This document shows positions 34,271 to 48,258 of a stretch of DNA of 64,000 nt, piece after piece. The stretch lies in the NCBI RefSeq assembly GCF_030704535.1, contig NC_081812.1, forward strand, positions 23,349,501 to 23,413,500, given 5' to 3'. The notes under the pieces are model-generated. The model was not told the DNA's origin. It made no database searches and was given only the letters and a program-made list of their open reading frames with translations. This stretch comes from Vitis vinifera (Eukaryota > Streptophyta > Magnoliopsida > Vitales > Vitaceae). Position numbers and translations under genes: made by a program. How positions within the stretch are numbered: the stretch's first letter is position 1; every line of letters starts with the position of its first letter.

Positions 34271-37200
34271 ATGGAGGGTTCTGCAACTACACATGATATG
34301 AATTTGGCTTCAAGAAAAGCCGAAGAAGCAGGTTTATTTCTCCTTCTATCCTTCATTGCTCTCAGTTTCGCTAATGAGAAAAATGAAGAACAAAAAAAAA
34401 TCAAGAATCGTAATATTCGCAGTCTTTTTTGGTTATTTGGAGTTCAACTTAAGAAAACGCAATACATTAAGGATTTTAAAGTTTTCGTCTCGTTTCCTCA
34501 AATTTTCCCGGTAACCAAAGATGGAAAAGAATTGAAATAAAAGTTGCGGGCTACAAGCGGAGGATTTTAATTAGATGTTGCAAGATTCTCAGTTTTCTTT
34601 TCTTTTCATATTATATCATATTTCCGCACTCACGAATGTCATGTGCTTGTATTTCTCAAGAATCTGGGAATAATATTTTCTTTTGGGCGTTTTTGTTCTT
34701 ATTTTGTAGCTTGGAGGCGGTTCCAAGCTGCTGGATGGCTCGAGACCCTAGTCGGACCAATTGGGGTATCGACTCATCCGTCAGAACGAGAGTTCGTTTC
34801 TTGCTTGAGAAATGGTTTAATTTTATGCAATGCCATTAACAAGATCCATCCAGGATCAGTGCCCAAGGTATTATGACACTCTTGTCTCAGATAATATATT
34901 TGACGAATTTATGATCTGTTTGGTTCCTGAGAAAAATGTAGGAAATAAAGAGAAAAACGATAATTTATTTCCTTATGTTTTCTCAAGTTAGGGTTTCCAG
35001 TATCTCTAACTTGATTTGATTTCGGAAAACATTTAAAGATCGTGGAGAATCATTCATCTTCACAATCACTCACCTGGGAATCTCAGCCTTTGCCTGCCTA
35101 TCAATACTTTGAGAACGTCCGGAACTTTCTGGTGGCTGTTGAAGAATTGAAGCTTCCTGCTTTTGAAGCTTCTGATCTTGAGAGGGTAAATAAGTTTGTG
35201 TTTGTATATATTTTATCAAGTAAACTGGGTTTTGATTCTTGTTTTTATTATTTAGGATACTTTGGAGGCTGGCTCTGCAGCTAAGGTTGTTGATTGCATT
35301 TTAGTCCTTAAATCATACCACGAGTGGAAGCAGATGGGTGGAGGAAATGGATATTATAAGCATGTGAGATCCCCTATGGTTGTGCATTCAGCAAATAGGG
35401 TAAATTCAACAGCTTCTGCGGCAAATCCATCAGACTCCTGTAGGCGTTTGGATATGTCTGTTACACCTCCTTTGGACGGTGAAGCTCGGAAACTTGAAGG
35501 TTTTTTCCTCATTTAGCTGCGAATATCTGTGATTAATGCATGCTAGTAGAAGCAAGAGTACAAGAAGAAATTCATCAAATATTTCCTAAATTTATCATAT
35601 ACGGAAATTGTGAAATTATAATGATTCATGATGTTAAGAGAAGTCAAACCTTGCATAAGGTTATTTCTTTCTCATTCATGTTAAATTGTACCCAATAGGA
35701 TTATTTCTTTCTCATACATGTTAAGTTATACCCAATGAAATTCTTTGACAACTTATGGAAAAATATAGCTTATTCTTGTTCTATTGTAGATAAAATTGAC
35801 AAGCTTAATCTCTCTTTCTCGATGGATGAAATAAATGAACTTCAAATTAAACGAGGAAAATGTGAATTAGCATATGGGTAGCCAACCATGTGAGTAAAGA
35901 TGTAACTCCCTTAACTGCATGTTGGGGCTGAAACCTTGTCCCATAGGGTCCTGCTCCTTGGGGGAATGCCTGGAAAAAAAAAAAAGGGAACATCATGGCT
36001 CCATGGGCTCACAGCTAACAGATTAAGCATGGTCATACTTTAAAAACTAATGTGTATAGTAATTGTTTTAAGTGAACGAAGGGAGCAACACGTTTATATG
36101 ACTTACCTCACATACAGCATCTTTAGTTGTATATGGCAACTCTCTTTGCTGGGTTGTCTCAAATGATGTTCACTTTTTCTGATAAGAGTTATTTTTGTTT
36201 CTGTGATACATTGGTGCCTGTAGATTTGATTGTCTCAGTATTTGCTGAATGCATGGTTGATGTGAAGGAAAACATTGATGATAACCTTCTTGATTCCTTT
36301 CGGAGTGGAAATCGGGTAATAAATCACTTCAATGATATATATAAAGTTCACTTTGATTCCATATATAAATGTTAACTAAAAGGCTAGATTTCAAGTAACT
36401 TTGCATTTCGTCCCTGGGCTACAGGATCCAATCAAGTTATTGAGCAGAGTAATGATGGGTTCTTTAAAGGAGCAACTTGAAAACAAGTTCCCTGAGGTGA
36501 GTTGGTTTTGAGTTATAAAAGATTTGCACATCCATTACCAGTTGCATATTCCAAATAATATGTTGCTCAAACATTCCCCTAGCACAAAGGGGAGGCTTTT
36601 GGTGAATTAGTCAGTTCTTTTTCCTCTTATTTTCTTTATCTTTTAAATGAATTTTTTAAGGGAAGGTCAAATATGGTCCAAGTGGTGTCCGATGTTGTCA
36701 TAGAAGTATTATTTTTAAACTAAAAAAACAAGAGTATTTAGGAAACATGGCCTTATGCAAACATCTTCCTCGTAGATGGTAAATAATCAAAGAAATTTCT
36801 ATTATGAGCACAGTTGAACTTCACCTAGTTATTATTTCTCTTCAATGAGAAACTTTTCTTTCTTCCTTGCATTTTTTTTCCAAAAGAAGAAAAAAAAAAA
36901 AAATGATTGATCTACTAAGGGGCACTCCCTATTCTTTATAAACATCTTCAAAAATTCATTTTGACCACACTTCTATTCTGCACATTTGTACTTCTTGGTC
37001 TTGAATCACAAAATCTCCATGTTCTTAAGGTGCATAATTACTCGTGTGTTTGTGCTTCTGTCAAACCTAGTCAATAAGCTTGCTTAGTTAAGCTTTGTAA
37101 CTCCAAACTTTTGGGACTTATAATGCTTAGCGCACATAGTCCCTAAATTAGGCAAACCTAGATGATAGGTAATATGGTTAGAAACAAGTCACTTTGTTCA

Positions 37201-40200
37201 AATATCATATATGATATGTAACATCATATATTATGTCAACATAGTATTTTTTAAATTAATAGCTCTAAGCACTATTCTTGTTTATAAAAATCATACTGTT
37301 GGAAATAACTACAAGCACAAGAGGGAGAAAGAAAGAAAAAAAGGTTTTTGGAAATGAGCAAAAGTCTTAAATAATGTCTGATTGTTATCCACAGAAAAAG
37401 TGATGTTTAGCATTTCCACCAGAACAACTTACCATTCTTTTCTAAGATTTGAAGGAAGTGAAGGCAGAATTCCTTTTTTGTTTTTTTCTCTTTTGAGAAT
37501 CTATTATGCTTGGTTATTAATAATAAACTAGCTCAACAAATTATTTTCCATAAACTATTGGGGTCCTCTGATATCAATAATAAATATATTACTTGATTTA
37601 TTTATTTTTCCCCAAAATTTTTCCTAAAAAAAACATTGGTTCACCTGTTCTGTTCTTCTGCTGGTGTTTTTTCCCACTTAAAGTTGTGATGAATTATAAG
37701 ATCAATATATTGAAGTTTTCTTATCCAAAAACAGATGAAACCAATTTTTAAAGATCTTCTGCAAGAAGGAAGTGACTCAAATGTCCATTCGAAATCTACA
37801 CCTCTTGAAAATTCATCTACAGTTGTAAATTCTAAGGTATGTCTTGCTCAAATCTTGTTTTAGAATGTGGTTTCCTTTGATGGATATATAGTTTTCTTTG
37901 TAATAAAGTGAATGTGATGAAATTAACTCTAATAAGTAACCTGCACTTACTACAATAATTTTCTCAGAATTTTCTGTTTAGATTGAATTTACATTCTCTT
38001 GAGCTTAAAAAACCTTTGAAGCTTGGTTCATCATAAAACTAAATGGCTTAAATTCATTGTTGGGCTCTTATTTAATGTCTCTACCTTAGAAGTAATATTT
38101 AGAATACACATATATTTAGAATACTTAAGAAATGAAATTCTGTTTCAGAAAATTCATCAACATTGATGAACCAACAATGAAATCAAATTAATAAACTTAA
38201 GTCCTGGGACTAGGAACCATAAAATCTGTTTAATTGTTTTATTTTATTTAGTTCAGGGTCCTATATTCCTTAAATTTTTTCAGAGGAACCTTGAAATTGG
38301 GAAGAATAGGAATGCCACCACCTTATACAACCGAAGGCAATAGACTACAAAAAGCTGAAAAAAATTACTCTCTCTCTCTCTCTCTCTGGTTGAATAAACT
38401 AAATGGTTTGACGGATATTTTATATTTGCATGTGCCTGTTCAAAATTTAGATCAGAAAAAATTTCACCCCTAATATATATATAAATTTTTGAAGACAGGT
38501 TGCTATTCTATGATTCCATGTATCATACTTGATTTTTCTTTACAGCATTGCAGAGCTTGCTTGAAAAAGAATAGCTGCAACCACTTGCTCATATTTCAAA
38601 TGCAAGAAAAAGAACTTTCGGTAATTATTTATTTTTATTTTGTGTATGAGTTACTAGTTAGTTGCATTTATCACTGTATAATAGTGTTGACCTGGCCTCT
38701 ATAAGTTGAACTGAAACTAGAAATTAGTTAATTTCGATGAATATCACAGATATGGTATCAGTATCTCTCTTTGCGGATTGGTGTATATTAGGCATTGAGC
38801 ATACTGTTGAAATTTATTTTGACTTGTACTAGGCACTGATTCTCTCACCTCTATTTATTCCTTTGCTTAAATTATGCAATTTATTTTATTTTATTTTATT
38901 TCCACCCACTACTTGTGTTAACTTAAGAGAAAAGCTAGCATATATAGTTCATAAGCCAGACAGAAGACATGAAATCATTAAGTAAAAATATTGTGCGACA
39001 ATCACGTCCTAGAAGAAAGTGAGAAAGAAGAACCTCAATTATATTTGTCCATTACTCTTTTTCTCTTCTGATTGTACTCCTATTAGATCTTGTTCTGCTT
39101 ATACTCCCTTTTTTTTGGTCTGTATTATAATATGTGCTATATGAGAATAAGACTCTTCTGAATTTAATTGGTAAGGTTGTTCATCTTGCAGGATCTCAAG
39201 GCCTTGTTGTCAAGAACAAAGAGGGAATTCAAAGGGTTAGAGTCTCAATTGCAGAATGATCTGAAACAACTGGGTATGTTTTGTGAAATACAAGAATTAT
39301 CAAAATTGTGCTGCAAACTCCACCTAACTCTGTTTGAACAAGTTTTGGAAGCTTTGAATTTGATGTTGGATTCTTGCCAAGATCCAATGAGAGAAAATCT
39401 TTATTTGTTTTTATTTTTACTTTGTTGTCTTCATATCAACCCCTTCCCAGTCAATGTTGGCCATGACTATTAGGAAAATCTAATTATACTCCAAAGATTT
39501 CTGTCTGTACTACTATTTCTCATAGCTAGTATGTCTCCAAAACTATTGTTAGGTTAAGTGTCAGACAGTCTGATAAACATTGTTGTTTCATTCCATACGA
39601 GTTCAAGTTTACGATGATTGGTAGTTTAACATGATATAAAAGCATAGGTTCCTAAAAAATCCTGGTTCTGAACCTTTTAGTTAATTAATTCAACATGTGT
39701 TGTGTAAGTGTTTAGCCAGCTTGATGAATATTTTTGGCCCATTCCCTACAAGTTTAATTTTAATTTGTGAAATAACTAAGAATTTGAGATGAATAAATTT
39801 TTTACCATTAATTATTTTTTTTCAAGGCCATTGGAAGTTTAGGGAATGGTGATATGGATTTCAACATCTAGAACCACACTTTGACAAGTGGCACTTTCCA
39901 AGAGGTCAAACCATGATTTGACAACAGAAATGATTTTTATCAGAAAGTGTGCCCAAAGAAATGTTTTCTAGATGGATGCACATCCCCATAAACTCTCATA
40001 AAAGCTCTCTTGAATGTTTGTTATGTTCTTTTGCATGGATTCAGGTTTTTAACTTTTTGCATGGAACGCTTATTGTGTTCGTCTTTAATGTTTATCGTGC
40101 TTGTGCCATGCATTGGCTCAGGAAATGTAGTTCAAGAGATGTCTGCTGCAGCTGTTGGGTATCAGAGGGTGGTGAAAGAGAACAGGAATCTGTACAACAT

Positions 40201-43200
40201 GGTTCAGGATTTGAAAGGTCAATTTGCTTATGGAGCATAAAAATTCTGTCTTGATCCTTGCAAATTCTATTTCTTTGGAGCCTAAGTTCTATTTTAAAGC
40301 ATTAAAACTAGGTGCATATATCTTGCCTGAATTAGAAAAATTATCTCCAGGAAACATTCGAGTTTACTGCAGAATTAGGCCTGCCTTCAGTGTTGGAGCA
40401 AGAAGTACTATAGACTTCATTGGAGAGGATGGTTCGCTAGTGATAGTTGACCCATTGAAGCGCCAAAGAGATGGAAGGAGGGTTTTTCAATTTGACCGAG
40501 TGTTCGATCCAACTGCTACCCAAGGTAATCTCTGATTAGATTATGCTATGATGCAATTTTTGTACATAAATCTGGTTGCATATTGCCATGACTTCTTCTT
40601 CTTCTTCTTCTTTTAATTATTTTCAGATGCTGTATTTAAGGACACCCAACCTTTAATTAGGTCTGTGATGGATGGATACAATGTGTGCATCTTCGCCTAT
40701 GGTCAAACTGGATCCGGCAAAACATATACTATGGTAATATCCATAGCTTCAGTTGATCAATTTCCAATAGTTTTTCGCATTTGCCATTTTGCTTTGGATT
40801 TGATATATGATTTTGGTGATGTTTTACATTTTAAGGTCAGAAGTATCAGATGGATTTCTTTTTTCCTTTTAGTGTCCATTATATTTTGAAGTTATTTGAA
40901 GAGGTTTGTTTACTGTACGTGGATTTTTCTCATCTGCTATTTTTATTTCTGGTGACAGTGTGGTCCATCAGGTGGATCAACTAAGGACATGGGGATCAAT
41001 TATCTAGCTCTTAATGATCTCTTCCAGATGTCTAATAAAAGAAAGGACATTATAACTTATGACATTTATGTTCAAATGGTTGAAATATACAATGAACAAG
41101 TACGTGATCTTCTTGCAGAAGATTCGTCAACAACAAAATATCCTTTCCTGATGGCTGTTCTTTCTTCTACTTCTGATCATCAGTTAATACCATTGCCTAT
41201 TCCAATATTTCCTGCTATGTTTTACTAGTGTTTGTGAAATTTGATATCCTTGACCACTTGACAAATTAGAGATTCGAAGCTGTACTAGCGAAAATGGCTT
41301 GAGTCTTCCTGATGCTACAGTGCATTCTGTAAAGTCCACAGCTGATGTTCTTAACCTTATGAAACTTGGTGAGCTGAATCGACACGTCAGTTCCACTGCA
41401 ATCAACAACCGAAGTAGTCGTTCACACAGGTCAGCTTTCAAGAGATGAATGCTATGAATTGCTTAACACAATCAAATGATTCTCATTTAGTAAGTAGATT
41501 AAACTTACTAAAAATTATCTTAATTTAATGAGTTTTGACCATCCAACTATAACATGCCCTTTTTCAGTTCCCCACATTGATCTGTAAACTTTCAAGATTT
41601 ATGCAAAGAGTTTTAATAATAACCTTGATTTCTAAGTTCTAATCATCCAAGTTAACATTTTTCATCTCTTAAAAAAGGGCATATCCAATGGTAGGTGTCA
41701 ATCCTTCAATCCTGACAAAAGTATCCAGAGCTAGTCAAGGTTAAACTTTCATTGCACCATCATACATTTTGGTAGACTACAAAGTTTTGCTTTTACCATG
41801 GATTTGTGAATTTAAGGTTTGTTTAATTTAGATTCAATACATCTATCAGGAAAATGATGGTTTGGCTGTCTCTGCTACTGAATGTAATAATACCATGAAA
41901 ATAGTATTGACAATCAGAGTCAGAAGTCATAATATAATAAATAAGTTGAAGGCTTTTCTTTATATTGATGATGGTGGTTTATGTTTATATTTGTCTGCAG
42001 TGTCTTGACAATACATGTGCATGGTAATGATTTATCTGGAAGCATTCTTCGAAGTTGTCTACATCTGGTGGACCTTGCAGGAAGTGAAAGGGTGGACAAA
42101 TCAGAAGTCACTGGAGATAGGCTCAAGGAGGCACAGTATATCAACAAGTCTCTATCTTGTTTAGGAGATGTGATCACAGCCTTGGCTCAGAAGAACTCCC
42201 ACATCCCTTACAGAAACAGCAAACTCACACTACTCTTGCAAGACTCTTTAGGTTCTAATACTCATATACACAACATCTTTTCTCCAGAGCTCTAGATCCT
42301 CTCTTTTTGTGATTCACTCTTGATTTCTTAGCTCTCCAATCACATCATCCTACATGATTTTACTGAAGGGTTTGCTATATATTAAGAAAATTTTAAGCAA
42401 CTCAATTGTCCTTTTGTGTGTGTGTGTGTGACCATTGGAGAGGAGTTGAGCCCTTATCTAAAATACAGATTATGCAAGGTTTAATATACTGATATATATA
42501 TTTTTTTAATGGAAATTGTTTACTACAGGAGGCCATGCCAAAACATTAATGTTTGCTCATCTGAGCCCAGAAGATGATTCTTTTGGGGAAACAATCAGTA
42601 CTCTGAAGTTTGCTCAGAGGGTTTCAACTGTCGAACTAGGCACTGCTCGTTTGAACAAAGAGAGCAGCAAGGTTATGGAACTCAAGGAACAGGTAAACAT
42701 ACCTGCTGCTCACATTTCCATTGGATAGCTTAATTATTATAAGACCACTTTTTGCTGTTGTTTTCCCCTTAATTGAGTAGAGGAAACTTCGCACGTAACT
42801 TTGAGATTCTAGCATATAATCCATATCTTGTAATTTCTGGAAAATGCATGTGAATCCATTTATTTCTAGAAAAATTACCAAATATTTTCCTTCAGAAATG
42901 GAGTTGTTTTCTTCCCCTCCATATCACTTAGAATGAACCATGCAGATAGATGATAATGGAGTTGATTTGTCCAAAATTTTCAGATTGAGAACCTCAAGAA
43001 GGCTTTGTCAAACAAGGAAGGTCACAGTATCATACCAAGTAAAGTGAATGAACCAAGACCTCCATCTGAGAAGCCAAAAGGAATGATTGACAGAACTCCT
43101 CCCCGGCCTCGAAGATTGAGCATTGAAAATTGCAGCAGCTTGAAGAAAGAGAAAGCAATGCATCCTGAAGAAAAAAAAGGATCAAAAACCCCTTCTATAC

Positions 43201-44355
43201 GAACTCGTGCACGAAGATTAAGTTTGGAAGGTTCAAACCAAGGGAAGAAGGATCATTTGCTGGTGAAAATGTCTGAAGATGTAAGCAAGCTTCAACCTCT
43301 TGAAGCTTTTGGGCATTTCAGCACTGGCAGTTCCATGATGGAAGAGGAGGTATTTAATTATCAGAAAGCTCCAAAGAGTCCTGTAAGTTCCACTTACAAA
43401 AGCCGAGTTGCAAAAGCAGCAAGTAGAACACAGGTTGCACCATTTCAACTAACAAAGACGCCTGAGCCAGATAGAAAGGAGGTTCAGACTATGATGCAGA
43501 GTGACCTGAGTGTTTCTAAAGATTCTCAGATACCTAGCTTCATTAGTAGTGGGAATGGAAAAGGATCTCAAATAAGGAAATCACTTAGAACCATCGGAAA
43601 GCTGATTAATGGCTCTGAAAAAAGGTACTTGTACATAATTCACGAGTGATTCTTCTTCTTATTCTTACATTCTTTCTTCAACACACAAATGAAATACCTT
43701 TTGTGCCAAATTACAGGAACCAACAGAAGTTAATGGAAGCAAGAACACCCATCAAGGGATCAAACAATGCCGAAGGTGGGAGGTCTCCACTCACTGCTAA
43801 TGCAAGAGCAATGAGAAGGCAGTCACTAACCGGCATTCAGACATCCGGGCCCTGGAGATCATCTGTTATAGGGAAGTCATCTGACTCCTGTAAGTAAAAA
43901 CAAACTAAAGCATCAGTTATCAGAACATTGAAATTCTTCTAGGTTATGTTTGGTTCCCGGAAAATATTGAGGAAAGAAAAAAAATGTAAAGGAAAATGAT
44001 TTTTTCATGTTTGGTTGTCCTATGAAAAATATAAAAGAAAATCAAATATAATTAAAACTAATTAAAAACTTGTGTATTTTAAAATTATTTAATGTTTATA
44101 TTAATGAGTTAAAATAAATAAAATGAGTTTGAAGTAAAAAATAAAAATAACTTATCAACTTTTAATCTATTTTTTATTTTCCTTCACTTTTTCTTTCCTT
44201 CTATTTTTCCTTTGTATTTTATTTCCCTTGCATTATTCCTCAAATTTTATGAGAACCAAACATAGTCCTAGAGTTTCTTAAAGTATATAAATAAATATAT
44301 TTATTTTATTTTATTTTTTCTTTTTATAGGTTCAAATGAAACAAGGAATGCCTAG
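34271..44355 (+). CDS. Kinesin-14 with calponin-homology domain (19 exons)
   Basis: Probable minus-end-directed microtubule motor of the plant KIN-14 group. Exons: 34271-34331, 34710-34867, 35039-35185, 35256-35499, 36224-36315, 36425-36496, 37735-37836, 38546-38620, 39192-39273, 40122-40217, 40351-40524, 40627-40733, 40959-41137, 41265-41429, 42001-42251, 42529-42692, 42984-43624, 43717-43889, 44330-44355. All are in phase, giving 1002 aa. Calponin-homology domain (actin/microtubule binding) about 22-150; coiled-coil-like stretch about 305-375; internal motor from [10 protein letters not shown] (378) with P-loop GQTGSGKT 460-467, NNRSSRSH about 577-584, DLAGSER 609-615 and [10 protein letters not shown] about 648-657. 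The C-terminal 280 residues are basic and Ser-rich, with RPRRLS, ARRLS and MRRQS repeats that look like kinase sites. The junction between exons 13 and 14 is not GT-AG (see findings). The last intron carries a MITE. I cannot name the exact KIN-14 letter. Confidence 0.92.
41138..41264 (+). other. Putative U12-type (minor spliceosome) intron in the kinesin gene
   Basis: The 5' end reads ATATCCTTTCC, a perfect match to the AT-type U12 donor (A/G)TATCCTTT. TCCTTGACC at 41247-41255 matches the U12 branch-point consensus, with its adenosine 11 bases before the proposed 3' end. The reading frame requires the join TTK|LEIR, which puts the 3' end at 41264 (dinucleotide AA). The more usual AC end at 41262 would shift the frame into a stop. 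No GT-AG alternative gives the conserved protein. Confidence 0.7.
43939..44271. repeat. MITE-like element in the last kinesin intron
   Basis: The left end reads CTAGGTTATGTTTGGTTC. The right end, reverse complemented, reads CTAGGACTATGTTTGGTTC. Both are followed by similar AAAATxTTGAGGAA sequence, making an imperfect inverted repeat of about 35 bp. The 333-bp interior is AT-rich and non-coding. Confidence 0.65.
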
Positions 44356-47300
44356 ACGCCTCCTCCAGTCCACCGGTCAGCCAAGATGACAAAGCAATGA
44401 CAATAATAATTATAGATGAGCAAAGAAGACTACGCTTGGTGCTTTAACTCAAAGCATACTACTGACCACAAGCTGACATTTGGGTTGGAAAATTGTGTGA
44501 CCATGATTATGAGTGGAAAGGTCAGATACTGACCCATCATTTGTTGAGTGTCAAGCCCCCACTTCTGATTAATAATTAATGTTACATGATCAAGCTCATT
44601 CTTCTTCTTATTGCAAGCCCTAATAGTTGGGTTTAGGCTGATTGAAATGCAATTGGTTCCAAAAAAATTTGTGGGCGAGGCCCATTTTGCCACCTTGAGA
44701 TTCAATTTTGTAATTTTGGGCTCATTCCATTTGTATGTAAATAATTGTGATGGTGCATTATGCCAAATATATCTTTCACAACTTACATATTTTATTCTAA
44801 ATTTACAACATTATTACTCTTGATTAAAAAAATAATTAATTGGATTTCACTATTTTTTTAGTTTAGAAGACATAAAAAAGGGAAGATTTTTTTTATCAAA
44901 TTCTATTTCATGATTTTATATCTTGATATGTAATTTTCTAGATTTTATTAATATATTTTTAATTAAAATGTTTAAAATCGTATAAAACCATTATTATATT
45001 ATATTGTACATATTAAATATATAAAAAGAATTTTGTATATATTAAATATATGCATTCTATTAAATAATATTATTTTAAGTTGTATTATATTTAACTTTGT
45101 CAATTCTTTATCTTTAACCAAAATTTTAATTGTAATTAAAACCTTTCATTTTACAATTTTGAAACAATACAGAAAGTTTTTGAAAAGAATTGAAAGAAAA
45201 TATGATGGAATCTAAGAAAGAGGTTTTTTCTTTAATAAGTGGTGGATATGGAATTCTGGAGGGTACGCTGTCTATGGAATTCTGAAGGGCTTGGCAGTAT
45301 GGGAAAAAAGAAGCGGGAAAGACCGAGAAAGAGGATGGTTTAACCGTACCTCATTATTTGACCTTCTTTCATGGGATATTTACCACAGTGGCAATCTTAT
45401 TAATAATAAAGCGATCATTCTAGAAATCTTCACACTCTTCTTTTAGCCTTCCCATAATTTCCCGCATTTCGATATTTTAAAATACTAATTTTTAGTACCC
45501 ATATAAATTTTGAAAGATCCATGATTAGTGTACTTAAATAAAAAAACTCCAATAAAATCTAATTTGTTACTTCAAATTTGAAAATTTTAATACAACAAAA
45601 CGGCATTATCATTATTATTGTAATTAAGTCATTTTTAATACTTGCTTTTAAATATCGTTTCATGGTATACAATAAATATCAATATATTAAATCAACGTAA
45701 TTGTATTATTATAAATTATAAAATAATGTTTTATATGATATAAGATTCATATCATAATTATATCTAAAATTTTATTAGCTCGATCTAATCTTTATGTTCT
45801 ACCATAAATTGTGAAAGAGAAAGTAAAAAAAAGCAATATTAAAATATAAAATTGATTTCTATCAACTTATATTATAAAAATAATTGAGGTAGGCTAATTT
45901 GTATAAAATTATTATTAATAGATAATGTGCATGTATCATGTATGTTATAAAAGCTTTTAACTTATATTATTTTCCTAATTTTTACTATGTGAAATAAATT
46001 ATGCTATTGTTAATAAACTTTAATGGTTTGTTTGGTCTTTTTTTTTCTTTTTTTTCTTTTTGAGAATTTAAGGAAAAAAATGAAAAAGAAAATAAAATAT
46101 AATATAAAATTGATAAATTATTTTACATGTTTTTTTCAACAATTAAAATATATAATTTTCTAACTTAATTTTAATAATATTTGATTTTATTTATTTTAAG
46201 AGCAATGAGAATCTAAAATTATGTCATTTCCGAATAAGTAAAAACTTAATGTCACTTTAGTCATTACCCCAATTTTTATTTTTAATGTTTATTAAAATTA
46301 TATTTATATAAAACAAAAGAAATAAAATTCAAAGACAGAAGAGTTAAAAAATAAAAATAAATAATTGTTTAAAATGGATCATTTTAGACTTGTAAAAGTA
46401 ATTCTCCCACGTTTAAATTTTCATAAATATTCTTTAATATTTATATTATTTTTATGTGTATTTAAAAAAAATATTAATTTTATGGGAAAAAATTGGAGGA
46501 TAATTTCTTTTTTTCAAATAGGTCATTTTTTTAGACTGGATGGAATACATGAAGGGTTATTTTTTTTTTAATCAAATCACCAAATAATGAAAATATCGGA
46601 TATATCGATACTTCGATTTTACAGATATATCGAAAATATCGGCGATGAATATTTTTTCACAAATATTGTGTGTAGCGAAAATTATTTAAAATTCACATGA
46701 ATATTTGGAAAAAGTCCAAAAAATTGATAAAATAAGTAAGAAAACAAATTTTAAAGTTATTTTGAATTTGAATTTTAAATTAGATTGATATTTGAATTTT
46801 AAAAATAATAAATATGAATTTTGGAAGTATATAAAATCAGAATTGAGTTAAAAAAAATATTTGATTTATTGAATAAAAATAATTTATACATAAATATAAT
46901 ACATATGACATTAAAATAGTTTTTTATATCAAAATAAAGATTTAGTTTCATCGTATTATTAAATGAAAGAAGTTCATCTTCTTAAACAATATTTATTTTA
47001 AATTTTTAATTTTTTTTTATTAAAATAGGTTTTATTATATTTTAAATGAAAATTTAAATTAATTTATATAAAATATTTTATTTAAGATTTAATTTTTAAA
47101 ATTTTATTAAAATATGTGATAACAACTTTTTTTATTAATATTAATTTATTTAAATAATTAAAATTAATAATAATTTATTTTATTAAATTAATTTTAATTT
47201 ATAAAATATCATCTATAAAATCGGAAATTTCAATTAAAATAAAGACGAATAATTAATAATTATTTATATAGAGGGAGGAAAATTGTTTTCGTGATTTATT

Positions 47301-47359
47301 TCCTTTTTTTTTTTAATCTCTACTAAATTTAAAAATCAAAAGGGCAACCCACTTCTCTC
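44356..47359. other. Intergenic region between the kinesin and NMD3
   Basis: Begins with the kinesin 3' UTR (to about 44820). Then very AT-rich sequence without genes, including degenerate MITE-like ends around 46020-46200 and a hAT-related terminus at 46585-46690. The last 60 bases are the probable NMD3 5' leader. Confidence 0.55.
46585..46690. mobile_element. Remnant terminus related to the hAT element at 56536-61657
   Basis: Reads GAAAATATCGG, then TATATCGATACTTCGATTTT, then ACAGATATATCG and AAAATATCGGCG. This matches the reverse complement of the right end of the hAT at 61561-61657 over about 80 bases, except for an internal gap of about 9 bases (TAATCACGG). I could not find a matching opposite end nearby, so it may be a truncated copy or the end of a degenerate non-autonomous relative. 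Confidence 0.6.
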
Positions 47360-47446
47360 ATGGCGCCGCATCAAGAAGCCCTTTCTGAAATTGCCCTCCA
47401 AACGAGAGAATCCCCTGTTTTCCTCTGCCACTCTCAATCCTCGCAG
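47360..47446 (+). other. NMD3: Possible upstream exon of NMD3 with an in-frame ATG
   Basis: ATG at 47360 opens 29 codons without a stop, ending at CAG|GTACTA (47446). The NMD3 coding exon is preceded by a good acceptor (TTGTTCAG ending at 48249). Joining the two keeps the frame and would add 32 residues before the usual Met of MTEEAGMF. It is either an N-terminal extension or a leader exon whose ATG is not normally used; homologues start at the later Met. Confidence 0.45.
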
Positions 47447-48258
47447 GTACTAATCTAATTATTTTTTTGGCAACCCCCATTTGATTCCCAAGAAAATCCA
47501 TCCCCCATTCAACCTTTGCCTGCAAATCATGATCAGATTACCAAATAACATCGTTTGTTTTTTTTTTTTTATAAAATGGATAGATTTTGTATCCTGTGCG
47601 CGGGCTGAACTGGTAGGAAATATCCTAGTCCTTTAATTTATGCAAGATGCTAAACTGGACAGATTTTGTATAAAATTAAAGTACTTTAATTTTCTCTTTT
47701 TTCTTTTTCATCTGAAAGATTGTTTAATTGTTTGATTTAGTTGTTTTTTTTCCCCACCTTTTTTAAGGCTCCGCTGGAATTTGCTTTTTATTTTGAGCAT
47801 TGTTAGAAATTGATACGTTTCATTATGAATCATCGTTTCACAGACAAGAAAAAATGTAATTTTTTTATTCACTATTTTAACCATAATTCTGTTTGGTTCC
47901 CAAGAAAAAACTAGGCAAATGAAAGAAAATGTTGAAATTTACTTTGAAGAAAAATGGAATTTAATACTGGAATTCGAACTGTTCGTGGCTTTTGAAAACA
48001 TAAAAGAAGAAAATAGGGCAAAAATATGTTTGGTGACACAAAAAGGTTTCTAAAAAATATTTCTTGGAAGATCATTTTTTAGGAACTTTGAAATATCGTA
48101 TTCGGTGTTTTCAAAATAGCAAGCACTGTATACCTTGAAATCGGTCCTTTTCAGGAATCCCTTCCAGCATTCTTGCTGAGATCTGAACAGGTGTTAAAAT
48201 TATCATATCTTCATTTGTTTTTGTTCTTATTCTTTGCCCTATTGTTCAGTTGTCAGAC

